From Sporomusa silvacetica DSM 10669 (GTDB taxonomy: Bacteria > Bacillota > Negativicutes > Sporomusales > Sporomusaceae): a stretch of 64,000 nt of DNA. Made by a program: the position numbers and the translations under genes. Positions within the stretch are counted from its first letter, which is position 1, and every line of letters starts with the position of its first letter. Below are positions 7,712 to 16,639 of the stretch, in pieces. The notes beneath the pieces were generated by a model. It saw nothing but the letters and a program-made list of their open reading frames with translations. It ran no database searches and was not told where the DNA came from. The stretch is from assembly GCF_002257705.1 (NCBI RefSeq), contig NZ_LSLK01000165.1:27305-91304 (forward strand), in the 5' to 3' direction.

Positions 7712-9163
7712 CTACTTCGCAATCCTAGAAGCAAATTGCAAATCCTGCACCACCATGTCAAAGTTCAGCTCCCGACCTTCTTTTTTGGCTCTTTCTGCAA
7801 GTTTTGCTTTATGATACTCTTTGACTTCGGGCGGCATGGGAATATCGCCAGTATTAAAATACCTTACAGCGCCTTCCGCATCGCGCATGACCGTGACATT
7901 TCCCTTGTTGTATTTCCAGGGAGTAAGCATGGTATCGACCCATCCAGCCTCGACGCCTCTGCACATGCCGACCGCCATATCGCCGTCGCCGGCTTCCAGG
8001 CACTTCTCCATTAGTGCTCTTACTTCCGCTTCGATCATTGCTTCTTCCAGCCTCAGCGCCTCGTTGTCCGGGATTTTCTGGGTACCCATCAGAGTAATAA
8101 GATGCCGTGCAATTCTTACCGACATCGCCATGCTCTCCTTGGTCGGCGTTGCAAACGCTTCGTCCTGACATTTCAGGATGACTCCGGTAGCACCGCACAT
8201 TATTGAGATTATTGCATTCCAAGCGATCATGGCGTTTGCTTCTTCTGCCCGTGGAGGCCAGGCACCCAAGAACGGAAAACCTCCTGTAAAGAATTCCACA
8301 TTATAGCCAAAGCGTTTACAATATTCGTTACTGAGCTTTTCCGTAACCCTGATCATGGCAATATCCTGAATCAGATTCATATTCTGACCAAGCTCCAGGA
8401 ATTGATACTTCACCCCTTGCTCAGCAGCAAGCAAAGATTCGGAGACATTCACGAAGCACCGATAGCCTGCACTGTCGTAGCCGGAGAGATTGCTGGGATT
8501 CCACGGGCATATAGGCACGCCGTTTTCTGTGTATATGCCGGCAAGGCGCGCTTCATACTGGTTTAATCTGATTTCTTCTTCCAAAGGTATGTTCTTGCAA
8601 TGAGCTATTACTTCCTGAAGCGATCGAACAAAACAAGAGTTCCACCCGGCCGCCAAGGCAATCTCCGCAGCCAGTCGTCCGTCTTCGTCGGTTGAATTGA
8701 AACTGAGAGGCACTTTGGTCGCCTTCATAATCCTACGCGCCTCTTCGACACCGAAATTTACTATGGGCCAGCCGTTGAGCATAGACATACCCTCTTTTTT
8801 ACTACGCTCGATGCCGGCCTGAGCACTCTTAAAGTCTAGTTTCCGTGTGTAAGAGTCAGAGTAAATAAGCCACGCACCGCTACTGGCTAAATCCGAATTC
8901 GCTTCCACATACTCTAATCCCTCAATTGTATATTCGGTAAGAGCCCGTCCAAACTGAGGTATAAGTAGGTGTGTTCCCTTTTCTTTCGCTTCTTTCAGCT
9001 TCAACGCAAAATTTTTGCCCTGGGATAATTCTTTCGCGATCTCAATACACTCGCTTAGATTCTCGACGCCTTTTCCCGTTGTCCACATGGGAAGAACTTC
9101 TTCTTTCCGAATCTTGAAAAATTCTTCATCGGTTAGTCTTTTGTTTTTGATTTTGATTGCCAT
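7712..9163 (-). CDS. glmE: Glutamate mutase, large catalytic subunit
   Basis: 483 residues, the usual length of GlmE/MutE. The sequence begins MAIKIKNKRLTDEEFFKIR and carries the family segments LIPQFGRALTEYTIEG, FFTGGFPFLGAWPPRAEEAN and CRGVEAGWVDTMLTPW. This TIM-barrel subunit binds glutamate and holds the radical chemistry, with adenosylcobalamin sandwiched against GlmS. The spacing to the next gene is 79 bases, to the previous 56. AAGGAGAGATG precedes the start. All catalytic-length features look intact, so the enzyme is probably active. Confidence 0.95.
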   Translation of the reverse strand: MAIKIKNKRLTDEEFFKIRKEEVLPMWTTGKGVENLSECIEIAKELSQGKNFALKLKEAKEKGTHLLIPQFGRALTEYTIEGLEYVEANSDLASSGAWLIYSDSYTRKLDFKSAQAGIERSKKEGMSMLNGWPIVNFGVEEARRIMKATKVPLSFNSTDEDGRLAAEIALAAGWNSCFVRSLQEVIAHCKNIPLEEEIRLNQYEARLAGIYTENGVPICPWNPSNLSGYDSAGYRCFVNVSESLLAAEQGVKYQFLELGQNMNLIQDIAMIRVTEKLSNEYCKRFGYNVEFFTGGFPFLGAWPPRAEEANAMIAWNAIISIMCGATGVILKCQDEAFATPTKESMAMSVRIARHLITLMGTQKIPDNEALRLEEAMIEAEVRALMEKCLEAGDGDMAVGMCRGVEAGWVDTMLTPWKYNKGNVTVMRDAEGAVRYFNTGDIPMPPEVKEYHKAKLAERAKKEGRELNFDMVVQDLQFASRIAK

Positions 9164-9219
9164 TTTTTCATCTCTCCTTATGTGTCAATATGTGTTAATG
9201 TGCGTAGCAAACTCTTTGG

Positions 9220-10635
9220 TTAGAGTACGGTTGGCTTTAAATACTTCTTGGCAATCCTTAGCGCTTGATCCGGATATTTTTCAGCCAATAATCCAATTCC
9301 GTATAGAATATAGTTACTATCCAAGTATGCTTTGGGTTCCTGTGGTTTCAAGCTCCATGGCGTTTCCGCACTGAATAACGCCGATCGCAATACTCTTTCT
9401 GGATGCAAGCCATACTTAAATATGCCGCCAGTTCCAATAACGTTTTCCGTTTTGAGGAAGTTTTTCCCCTGTTGAACGACGACTTCCCCGACAACTGTCC
9501 ACTCTTTTTTAACAGTCCCAGCATGGCGCTGTACGGCCATTGACGTAGCAAATCCGGCTAAGGCGATATCTAAGTTAAACTCAACATCATTTGCAGGAAC
9601 ATAACCAACATTATTTGATATTTCCCTGACATATTTTGCAATATCAATTTGTTCACCATCAAGGGACGGAAGGAGTGTTTTCAATTTTGTTAAAAACCCT
9701 TCATTGCCAACATGATCATAAATCGTTGGAGCATTATATCTTATCCCCAGATCTCCCTCGACTGTTCGCTTTACCCTTGTTTCAGGCAACCCTTTAACAA
9801 TCGCTTGATAAGTTACAGGTAAATTGTCAATCACTGAATGAATATTAGTTGTAGCCCCACCTACCTCGACAACAATCACACTGCCTATTCCAGGTTCATT
9901 TTTGGTTCCATCAGCTAGCAGGGTTGCTGCTTGAAGCGTTGCCTTAGGGGTAGGTATGATAACATCGCCAATCAGGTATTGAGCCTTGTCTAAGCCTTTC
10001 GCTTTAGTGATGTGATCGATGAAAATTTCACGAATCTTTTTTTGCGCAGGTTCCACGTCCAATATATCAAGACTTGGTAAAACGTTTTTGGCCGAGTAGA
10101 CTTTTTTGCCTGCTTCCCCCAGAATAGTGCTCACTTGGCTTGTAACAGTACGATTGCCGGCAACTAATATTGGAGATTTGATATTAGATTCGGCTAGTAG
10201 CTTTGCATTGTGAACAATTACATTTTGATCCCCGCCGTCGGTTCCACCACACAAAAGTATCATGTCACATTGTTCACTCTCAATTTCGTGAACGATTTGT
10301 TTATTAATCTCAAAACCATAGGAACAGGTAACTTTTGCCCCTGCACCTAACGCAGCCCGGCGGGCAGCCTCTAGTGTCAGTTCTGGAACAAGTCCGATAG
10401 CCACCATTTTCAAACCGCCGGCTGCACTGCTACTGGCGTAGCTGTCCTGAATTTGGGTGGCATCTATTCCGCAGGTTTTAAATAAATTCGATAGAGCATT
10501 GTTGAGTCCTATGGTAACGTCGGTAACCACAGTTGTAGGCGCCTGTGATCTACCGATAACGATTTCTTTTTCAATATCGACGGCAATTACTTTTGTGTAA
10601 GTGCTTCCGAAATCGATCAACAGGTGTACACTCAT
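9220..10635 (-). CDS. glmL: MutL/GlmL protein of the glutamate mutase locus
   Basis: An ASKHA-fold protein: phosphate-1 motif LIDFGSTYTKVIAVD near the start, and the later motifs LCGGTDGG, VVEVGGATTNIHSV and GTGGIFKYG. GlmL is encoded between or beside mutase subunits in many clostridia and is thought to be a reactivation or chaperone factor, like the diol dehydratase reactivases. The first in-frame ATG at 10650 has no ribosome site; TTGGA 8 bases before the ATG at 10635 (MSVHLLIDF) favours the shorter form of 471 residues. It is first of the three mutase genes and 82 bases after cheW. Confidence 0.92.
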   Translation of the reverse strand: MSVHLLIDFGSTYTKVIAVDIEKEIVIGRSQAPTTVVTDVTIGLNNALSNLFKTCGIDATQIQDSYASSSAAGGLKMVAIGLVPELTLEAARRAALGAGAKVTCSYGFEINKQIVHEIESEQCDMILLCGGTDGGDQNVIVHNAKLLAESNIKSPILVAGNRTVTSQVSTILGEAGKKVYSAKNVLPSLDILDVEPAQKKIREIFIDHITKAKGLDKAQYLIGDVIIPTPKATLQAATLLADGTKNEPGIGSVIVVEVGGATTNIHSVIDNLPVTYQAIVKGLPETRVKRTVEGDLGIRYNAPTIYDHVGNEGFLTKLKTLLPSLDGEQIDIAKYVREISNNVGYVPANDVEFNLDIALAGFATSMAVQRHAGTVKKEWTVVGEVVVQQGKNFLKTENVIGTGGIFKYGLHPERVLRSALFSAETPWSLKPQEPKAYLDSNYILYGIGLLAEKYPDQALRIAKKYLKPTVL

Positions 10636-10717
10636 TTTGCATCCAACCATTCTTGTTTGAGTTTGGAGTCATATGTTCTCGGGATCCGTGACAACATTGA
10701 AGGTCCGCCAGCATTTG

Positions 10718-11188
10718 TTATGCACAAGTTGCTATTTTCGCTTGTTCACTTTCAGTCAAAATCTTAATAATGTCAATGGCAGTAATAAGCCGATCATTCA
10801 CGGTACCAATACCGAGGATAAAGTTGGATTTCACTCCGTCGGTTATTGATGGCGCATCTTCGATATTTTCCGCGGAAATCTGAACAATTTCCAAAACATC
10901 GTCGACAATGACGCCGCATTTTTGGTTATTCATGTTTACGACGACAATCCGCGTAGTGTCTTTGATTCCGGTTGCACCCAGATTGAAGCGCTTCTTAAAG
11001 TCGAGTATCGGGATGACCTCACCGCGCAGATTCATGATCCCGTTAATGAAATCTGGCATGCCCGGCAGTTTTATCATGTTTCCCGGCCGAGTAATTTCAT
11101 GCACCTGGCTGATAGGAATACCGTATTCATAAGCCTTATCGTTTGTTTCCAGCACGTACACGAGCAGGGTCAAGCTTTCCTTTTCCAT
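10718..11188 (-). CDS. cheW: CheW-type chemotaxis coupling protein
   Basis: 156 residues with the single CheW fold: TLLVYVLETNDKAYEYGIPI, then ITRPGNMIKLPGMPDFINGI, the highly conserved NLRGEVIPILDFKKRF and VDDVLEIVQI. CheW bridges chemoreceptors and the kinase CheA. Only 19 bases separate it from the soluble chemoreceptor upstream, and the glutamate mutase genes follow on the same strand. No CheA is present in the window, so this pair must feed an array encoded elsewhere. Confidence 0.93.
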   Translation of the reverse strand: MEKESLTLLVYVLETNDKAYEYGIPISQVHEITRPGNMIKLPGMPDFINGIMNLRGEVIPILDFKKRFNLGATGIKDTTRIVVVNMNNQKCGVIVDDVLEIVQISAENIEDAPSITDGVKSNFILGIGTVNDRLITAIDIIKILTESEQAKIATCA

Positions 11189-11207
11189 GTTTATTGCACC
11201 TCATCTG

Positions 11208-12374
11208 CTACAGGTTTGCTGCCGTTTCCGTTAGTTTATTAGCTAAGCTTGTCATCTCTTCAATTGTTGCGTTTACTTCCTGGACAGCGGCTGAAGTTTC
11301 TTCCGTCACGGCTAGGGTTGACTGTGATGCGTCAGCCGTCGCATTCATCGATTTTTCGATTTGCTGAGTAAGTTCTTTGATCTGGATAACCGTTTTTTTC
11401 GATTCTTCCGATAATTTGCGTATTTCCTCAGCTACAACGCCGAAACCTCGGCCGGCGTCACCCACTCTTGCCGCCTCGATGGACGCATTCAGGCCGAGCA
11501 TCTTAGTTTCGTCAGCAATTTCCTTGATAAATCGCATAACATTGTTGATGTTGTCCAACTGTTCTTTTACTTTCCCGATTTCTTCGTGCAAGTTGCTCTG
11601 GTTGCTGCTAGCTTCATTAGTTGCCACTGTGATTTGCTGAATAGAGGCCGACACGCCGGTTAATCCCTGATCCAACGTATTGGCGATTGCCTTAAGGTCT
11701 TTTGCCAGTTTACGAGGCAGTACCACTGTAAATCCTCCTAACACAGCCCCGGTATTATCATCAAAAAGCGGTGCTGTTGCGGAAAGAACCGGAACTCCGT
11801 ATACGGATTCGTCAACCTCGTCAGTGACGAGGTTTTTTTGTTTGAGCACTAGTTCCTGGCTACTGCCTTCCCTGATCGGCGTATTTACCTGAATACTCGG
11901 GATATCAAACTTTTTGGATCCCTGACGCTTTTCATATTTATCTTTGGTAGAAAGGCATAGCATACCACCCTCCGGCAGCATATCGGCTAATACGGGGGCA
12001 AACGTATCAAAAGCCTGAATAATTTTATGTTGACGGGGAGCGCCTAGTGCCCATGATCCGATAATTTCACTGTCGGTATCGTTCCATACAGGTCCGCCAA
12101 TGGCGCATACCCGCTTGCCATAAACCTCGCGCGGTATTTCAAATGTTATCGGGCGGCGGGCTTGGATGACCTTGGCGGCCAAACCATCGTTACTAAAGTG
12201 ATTGCCCACATCAAGGCCGGGAAAGTCGAATTTTTCAGTATGTTTGAAAGTCACCTCCGTCAAATCGGTTGCAAAGAAGACCGCCCCATCTTCAAATGCA
12301 TGGATGACAATCTGAATAAATGATTTAACAAATTCCAATTCTTTTGCATGGACATGCAAATTTTCAAAATCCAT
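11208..12374 (-). CDS. Soluble methyl-accepting chemotaxis protein with tandem N-terminal sensor halves
   Basis: 388 residues without transmembrane segments. The C-terminal ~170 residues are an MCP signalling domain with the conserved hairpin tip (IKEIADETKMLGLNASIEAA, then RVGDAGRGFGVVAEEIRKLS). The N-terminal ~200 residues look duplicated: ITFEIPREVYGKRVCAIGGP with SWALGAPR in the first half corresponds to LVTDEVDESVYGVPVLSATA with GFTVVLPR in the second, suggesting two PAS/Cache-like modules. It would sense a cytoplasmic signal. It is the first gene of an operon with cheW and glutamate mutase, so a signal linked to glutamate or B12 chemistry is an attractive inference. Confidence 0.9.
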   Translation of the reverse strand: MDFENLHVHAKELEFVKSFIQIVIHAFEDGAVFFATDLTEVTFKHTEKFDFPGLDVGNHFSNDGLAAKVIQARRPITFEIPREVYGKRVCAIGGPVWNDTDSEIIGSWALGAPRQHKIIQAFDTFAPVLADMLPEGGMLCLSTKDKYEKRQGSKKFDIPSIQVNTPIREGSSQELVLKQKNLVTDEVDESVYGVPVLSATAPLFDDNTGAVLGGFTVVLPRKLAKDLKAIANTLDQGLTGVSASIQQITVATNEASSNQSNLHEEIGKVKEQLDNINNVMRFIKEIADETKMLGLNASIEAARVGDAGRGFGVVAEEIRKLSEESKKTVIQIKELTQQIEKSMNATADASQSTLAVTEETSAAVQEVNATIEEMTSLANKLTETAANL

Positions 12375-12515
12375 TCTCGTTCATTCCTCTCTAATTAATT
12401 TTTTATATGCTTATGCCAAAAGGTTGCTTAGGTCACGACCTGCTATCATCACCTTTCCGTTAAATTATTCACCTCTTGGATAATACGTAATTTGGAATGA
12501 TCCTAGAAATTTGAG

Positions 12516-12623
12516 TCAAGCCTGACCCCAAAAAATCCTATTTGGAATAATGCAACATAATGCATTTATATTTCCTGATTTGTAATAACTTAAGTTTTCA
12601 TGATTATAATTCAATTTTTTCAA
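12516..12623 (-). CDS. Possible 35-aa peptide gene
   Basis: GAAAGGAGG lies 7 bases before a TTG that opens a 35-residue frame (MKKLNYNHENLSYY...). It is basic at the N-terminus and has two adjacent Cys near the middle. No family is recognised. The region between the chemotaxis operon and the next gene is otherwise A/T-rich with no other signal, and the strong ribosome site is the main support. Confidence 0.35.
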   Translation of the reverse strand: MKKLNYNHENLSYYKSGNINALCCIIPNRIFWGQA

Positions 12624-12768
12624 TAATTTTCCTCCTTTCGACATGCTAAAAATAAAAAAATTAAGATTTAGATTTATATAGGGCTTACTGACAAACCAGA
12701 ATTTTGCTGAAAGCAAAAGATTTAAAGGCAATTTCGTCGAAATTAGATAATTACTATTTCGCTGCAAT

Positions 12769-12803
12769 AAAAAAGAGGCCGCAATTAGCGGCCTCTTTTT
12801 TTA
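12769..12803. terminator. Terminator after the GDT1-family exporter gene
   Basis: AAAAAGAGGCCGC-aatta-GCGGCCTCTTTTTTT: a 12-bp perfect stem with T tracts on both strands. It lies just past the stop of the minus-strand exporter gene. Confidence 0.9.
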
Positions 12804-12806
12804 TTA

Positions 12807-13478
12807 CTATTCTTGCTTTTGCGGGAGTTTATCGTTTGTTCCACCCATTCTTGCTACAAGATATATCGAAAGTACAACGGCAACTAAGCCGCCAGTAACT
12901 GTCGCGGGGGTCAAATAGTGACTGGGTAAGTACTCGTATAGGCCAAAGAGGCCAAACAAGATAAAAATAATAGCGGCAAACCATTTAACTGCTCGCTCGG
13001 GAATCCTCTTTCCAAGAACGATACCGATTATTATACCGATGCCGTCAGCAACCATCATACCGGTGGTCGTTCCCAGCCATACTGGAATAATTGTGTTAAA
13101 TTGAGCTGCTAACGCAACGGTTGCTAACTGAGTTTTATCACCCATTTCAGCAATGAAAAACGCAATAGCTACTGTCCAAAACGGGCTACGTTTCGAATCC
13201 TTATCTTCGCCATCAAGTTCATCACCCCGGATTGTCCATAGGCCGAAGATAATAAAAGATACGGCTGCCGCGATTTGAATGGTATTCATGGGGACAAAGT
13301 GAGTAAGGTAGTTGCCTACAACTACGGCAAATAAGTGGTTGAGAATAGTAGCAACGAATACGCCCCACATTACTGTTTGCCACTTGTAGCGGGTAGCAAG
13401 GGCCATAGCCAATAGTTGCGTTTTATCGCCCATCTCTGCAAGAACTACAAACACGAGAGAAGTTAAAAATGCAGTCAT
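12807..13478 (-). CDS. GDT1/TMEM165 (UPF0016) family cation exporter, probable Mn2+ exporter
   Basis: About 223 residues, six or seven membrane helices, with the two family-defining motifs EMGDKTQLLAMALATRY near the N-terminus and EMGDKTQLATVALAAQF in the second half: the inverted-repeat E-x-G-D-K-T architecture that binds the cation. Bacterial homologues export Mn2+. The gene sits directly behind a yybP-ykoY riboswitch, which senses Mn2+, so manganese export is strongly suggested. AGGAGG fits the second ATG (MTAFLT) better than the first. Confidence 0.92.
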   Translation of the reverse strand: MTAFLTSLVFVVLAEMGDKTQLLAMALATRYKWQTVMWGVFVATILNHLFAVVVGNYLTHFVPMNTIQIAAAVSFIIFGLWTIRGDELDGEDKDSKRSPFWTVAIAFFIAEMGDKTQLATVALAAQFNTIIPVWLGTTTGMMVADGIGIIIGIVLGKRIPERAVKWFAAIIFILFGLFGLYEYLPSHYLTPATVTGGLVAVVLSIYLVARMGGTNDKLPQKQE

Positions 13479-13508
13479 GATCATCCTCCTAAATTGTATT
13501 ATATATAA

Positions 13509-13636
13509 AAAGCGAGACCTCTAGTATGACAATAATAGCCATACTAAAGGTCTCGCTAATTGACGATTCGTCAACAACAGAGCCAGATGATTACTCATCA
13601 GTATGTTGACTCTGTTCTATGAGCTACTCCCCTTTA
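13509..13636 (-). promoter_or_regulatory. yybP-ykoY (Mn2+) riboswitch with terminator platform
   Basis: On the minus strand the conserved AAAGGGGAGTAGCTCAT opens the aptamer and CGAGACCTTTA closes it; P1 is TAAAGG with CCTTTA. The closing strand is also the 5' arm of a terminator (GCGAGACCT...AGGTCTCGCTTTTT), so aptamer folding and termination exclude each other. This family turns on transcription when Mn2+ binds. The GDT1-family gene follows within 40 bases. Confidence 0.9.
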
Positions 13637-13821
13637 GGAGTGTAATATTTGCTACTATATTACAATAAACAAGCGGGAATGTCAATATGGACATTCATGC
13701 TTGTTTATTAGGACCTATTGACCCTTAAGAAACAGGGATTTTTGTTTTACTTAGTCGCAAAGCCAGCCGATCGAGCATAAATTGTAGTATACCTTAGTGA
13801 AGGAGCAAAGGAGGTTTATTT

Positions 13822-13935
13822 ATGGGTCTTGGTTTTGGTGGCTGTGGAGGTCGTGGTGGTAGCAGTTTTATAATTATCATTATAATAATCTTGTTATTTT
13901 TCTGCTTCAATGATGACTGTAGCTCAATCTGCTAA
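13822..13935 (+). CDS. Tiny Gly-rich membrane peptide, 37 aa
   Basis: AAAGGAGG sits 7 bases before the ATG. The product has a Gly/Cys-rich head (MGLGFGGCGGRGG), one strongly hydrophobic helix of Ile/Leu/Phe and a short Cys-containing acidic tail (FNDDCSSIC). This resembles the YjcZ-type small sporulation membrane peptides of spore formers in design, but assignment to that family is tentative. A terminator follows about 65 bases later, making a monocistronic unit. Confidence 0.65.
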   Translation: MGLGFGGCGGRGGSSFIIIIIIILLFFCFNDDCSSIC

Positions 13936-14001
13936 CATAGGTTACTTATAGTAAATTCACAACTAATTTGAAGTGCAGCCCGCTTATATTGGTTGTGCTG
14001 T

Positions 14002-14030
14002 AGCCGTCGACCTTCGGGTGGACGGCTTTT
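14002..14030 (+). terminator. Rho-independent terminator
   Basis: AGCCGTCgACcttcgggTgGACGGCTTTT stem with a TTCG-type loop, downstream of the 37-aa membrane peptide gene. Confidence 0.8.
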
Positions 14031-14045
14031 CCATTTTCCGGTGTT

Positions 14046-14085
14046 TTCTAAAGTAATTCTAAAAAAAGGGATATATAATTCTAAA
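14046..14085 (+). promoter_or_regulatory. Promoter with 11-bp-spaced TTCTAAA direct repeats
   Basis: TTCTAAA occurs at 14046 and 14057 (spacing 11) and again at 14079 (22 further, in phase). TATATAAT lies 15 bases after the start of the second copy. The same two-element arrangement with the same distance to a -10 box occurs at 35630, 46724 and 46969. Confidence 0.6.
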
Positions 14086-14086
14086 C

Positions 14087-14200
14087 ATAGAAAAATTTCT
14101 AGAAGGCAATGGCTTTCTATTGAATATAAATTTACATATTCCTCTCTCAATATAAAAGTACTCTGCAATTGGTCATGGTTGCTGGGTACTTTTATAATTT
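14087..14200 (+). ncRNA. Candidate small RNA of about 110 nt
   Basis: A promoter with the TTCTAAA repeats ends at about 14085, and a terminator-like hairpin (AAAAGTACTC...GGGTACTTTTAT) lies at 14154-14195. No reading frame of useful length with a ribosome site lies between. An independent short transcript is the simplest reading; alternatively this is a leader attenuator of the chemoreceptor gene 230 bases further on. Confidence 0.4.
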
Positions 14201-14431
14201 GTAACGTTTCGATCCGTTCCATTGAGTCTTTAGCGGAAAATATAATTATAAAAAAGGATTACCGGTATTTGGTTTTGAATTTACAATAAAGATAGATATA
14301 CGGAGTAAACAGCTACTTTTCCACATGGCGAAAGGATACAATATGTGACAAATTAGGTATAAATTATATGTTATAATATATAATTCGATAGTAGACTGAC
14401 GTAATAATAATTACTGACTGGGGGATGGAAA

Positions 14432-16417
14432 ATGAAGCGCTCGTTAGGTATAAAACAAAAATTGGTTATTTATACTACCTTATTCATTGCCGTTGCTGTT
14501 TTGGCAGTTGCGGTGCCTGCTCTTTATTTCTTCACGGCGAATATGGAAACAGAGCTCGAACTGCAAACAAACCAAGGGATAGAAGGGCTAAATACTATAT
14601 TAGAAGGTTATAAGAGCGATGCGGCAATTTATGCGACGCTTATCAGCCGCCATCCCGAGGTTGTTAAAGCAGTGGAGGCGCGGGATTCGGCTGCGCTAGT
14701 ACAGATTATTGGACCATTGGCTAAAGCAGCTAAACTTGATTCGGTTACTGTGTCGGATGAGAAGGGCGTGGTCGTCGCTCGGACGCATGACACGAAAAAA
14801 GGTGATAGTGTGCTGAATCAGGTCAATGTGCAGAAAGCTCTTAAAGGCACGACATTTGCAGCCATTGAGCCAGGCACGGTTGTAAAGCTGTCGGTTCGGG
14901 CGGGGGCGCCAGTGTATAATGCCGAGGGACAGGTTATCGGCGTAATAACACCCGGTTATAACGCTAGCCGGGATGAGCTCGTTGACAAGGTCAAGCAGAT
15001 GTTTGGCGTTGATATCACGTTATTTCTGGACGATGAACGGATTGCCACAACGATTATCCAAGATGGTCAACGGGTAATAGGCACTAAACTGAATCCTGTA
15101 ATTACCGAAAAGGTGCTGAAGCAGGGACAAAAATATGCTGGTCGTGCCGAAATTATCGGCAAGGAATACATAACGACATATTTGCCGTTGATGGGACCGG
15201 AAGACAAACCCATAGGGGTACTGTTCGCGGGTCAAAATATTTCGGAACTTAACGTTGGAAAAAATAAAATGATGCTGAGCATTGGCGCGATTGCGCTTTG
15301 TGCTTTAGGGATTGGAATGTTTTTTAGCTTTTTACTGGCTAAGGGTATTACAACTCCGATCAGCCACTTGGTGGAAGGCGTCGGCAAAGTGGCTGCAGGC
15401 GATCTTACGCAAAAAGTAATGGTTACTTCCAGTGATGAAATCGGTGTTTTGGCTGGCCACTTCAACGCCATGGTGGATCAACTAAAAGCTTTGGTGACAC
15501 GCGTGAGTGGGATAGCAGGAAACTTGTCCGCAGCGAGTGAAGAACTTACAGCCAGCGCTGACCAGACAGCCCAGGCTGCCAATCAGGTTGCCATTACCAT
15601 TAGTGAAGTTGCGAATGGTGCTGAAAAGCAGCTGAAAGCTGTTGACGATACTGCTTTGGTCGTAGAGCAAATGTCAGCAGGAATACAGCAAATTGCGGTC
15701 AACGTCAATACGGCTGCCGATACTTCAAAAAGATCTACTGATTCAGCTCAAACGGGCAGTGCGGCGGTGGAAAAGGCTATGAATCAGATGAGGCAGATTG
15801 AAGACACTGTTATCAATTCGGCCCAAGTAGTCACTAATCTAGGGGAACGATCTAAGGAAATTGGACAAATTGTGGATACCATCTCTGGCATCGCGGGACA
15901 GACTAACCTGTTGGCTCTAAATGCTGCCATAGAGGCGGCGAGGGCAGGCGAACAGGGGAAAGGCTTCGCTGTTGTAGCAGATGAAGTCCGAAAATTGGCC
16001 GAACAATCAAATGACGCGGCAAAACAGATCGCCGAACTGATCTCCATAATTCAACAAGATACTGACAGTGCGGTCGTGGCGATGACCGAAGGAACCAAAG
16101 AAGTCCATGTTGGTACGGAAGTGGTGAGTGAGGCAGGCCAGACCTTTAAGGAAATATTCCGCTCAATCACTGAAGTAACGACCCAAATCAGTGGAATAGC
16201 AGAGGTCATACAGCAGATGGTGAGCGGTAGCCAGCAAATAGTAACTGCAGTACATGATATTGATGCCATAAGTAAGGATGCGGCAGGGCAGACACAAACA
16301 GTATCTGCTGCCACTGAACAGCAGTCTGCCACTATGGAAGAGATTGCATCTTCTAGCCAAGAGTTAGCGAAGATGGCAGAGGAACTGACAGAGACCGTCA
16401 GTAAGTTCAAGATATGA
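14432..16417 (+). CDS. Methyl-accepting chemotaxis protein with extracytoplasmic Cache domain
   Basis: 661 residues in standard order: membrane helix at ~12-35, a double-Cache type sensor domain at ~40-275 (ILEGYKSDAAIYATLISRHP, VRAGAPVYNAEGQVIGVITP, ITTYLPLMGPEDKPIGVLFA), second helix at ~280-305, HAMP (LLAKGITTPISHLVEGVGKV), then a signalling domain with GQTNLLALNAAIEAARAGEQ at the tip. Cache domains bind small carboxylates, amino acids or similar ligands outside the membrane. Monocistronic; a terminator follows. No ligand can be assigned. Confidence 0.95.
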   Translation: MKRSLGIKQKLVIYTTLFIAVAVLAVAVPALYFFTANMETELELQTNQGIEGLNTILEGYKSDAAIYATLISRHPEVVKAVEARDSAALVQIIGPLAKAAKLDSVTVSDEKGVVVARTHDTKKGDSVLNQVNVQKALKGTTFAAIEPGTVVKLSVRAGAPVYNAEGQVIGVITPGYNASRDELVDKVKQMFGVDITLFLDDERIATTIIQDGQRVIGTKLNPVITEKVLKQGQKYAGRAEIIGKEYITTYLPLMGPEDKPIGVLFAGQNISELNVGKNKMMLSIGAIALCALGIGMFFSFLLAKGITTPISHLVEGVGKVAAGDLTQKVMVTSSDEIGVLAGHFNAMVDQLKALVTRVSGIAGNLSAASEELTASADQTAQAANQVAITISEVANGAEKQLKAVDDTALVVEQMSAGIQQIAVNVNTAADTSKRSTDSAQTGSAAVEKAMNQMRQIEDTVINSAQVVTNLGERSKEIGQIVDTISGIAGQTNLLALNAAIEAARAGEQGKGFAVVADEVRKLAEQSNDAAKQIAELISIIQQDTDSAVVAMTEGTKEVHVGTEVVSEAGQTFKEIFRSITEVTTQISGIAEVIQQMVSGSQQIVTAVHDIDAISKDAAGQTQTVSAATEQQSATMEEIASSSQELAKMAEELTETVSKFKI

Positions 16418-16492
16418 TGTAATTTGCCTGGTGGTTATCAAGGGCGACCAGCCGACGTAAGGCTAATATTTGGTAGTGGGAAAAAAACTTAT

Positions 16493-16536
16493 AGCAAGCC
16501 TTCCAGGTATTTGCCCGGAGGGCTTGCTATTTATCA
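16493..16536 (+). terminator. Rho-independent terminator
   Basis: AGCAAGCCTTCC...GGAGGGCTTGCT stem followed by ATTTAT, after the Cache chemoreceptor. Confidence 0.75.
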
Positions 16537-16583
16537 ATGAAAGGTACACATTGATACAATTGGAAAGATTACCGGCGAAATTA

Positions 16584-16630
16584 GACAGCCTCAGTCGGAT
16601 GGAAGTCCGACCAAGGCTGCTTAATTTCTT
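16584..16630 (-). terminator. Terminator of the NCS1 transporter gene
   Basis: CAGCC-tcaGTCGG...CCGAC-caaGGCTG two-part stem; on the minus strand it is followed by a T-rich tract. It lies just past the transporter stop codon. Confidence 0.65.
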
Positions 16631-16639
16631 TATTATCAA

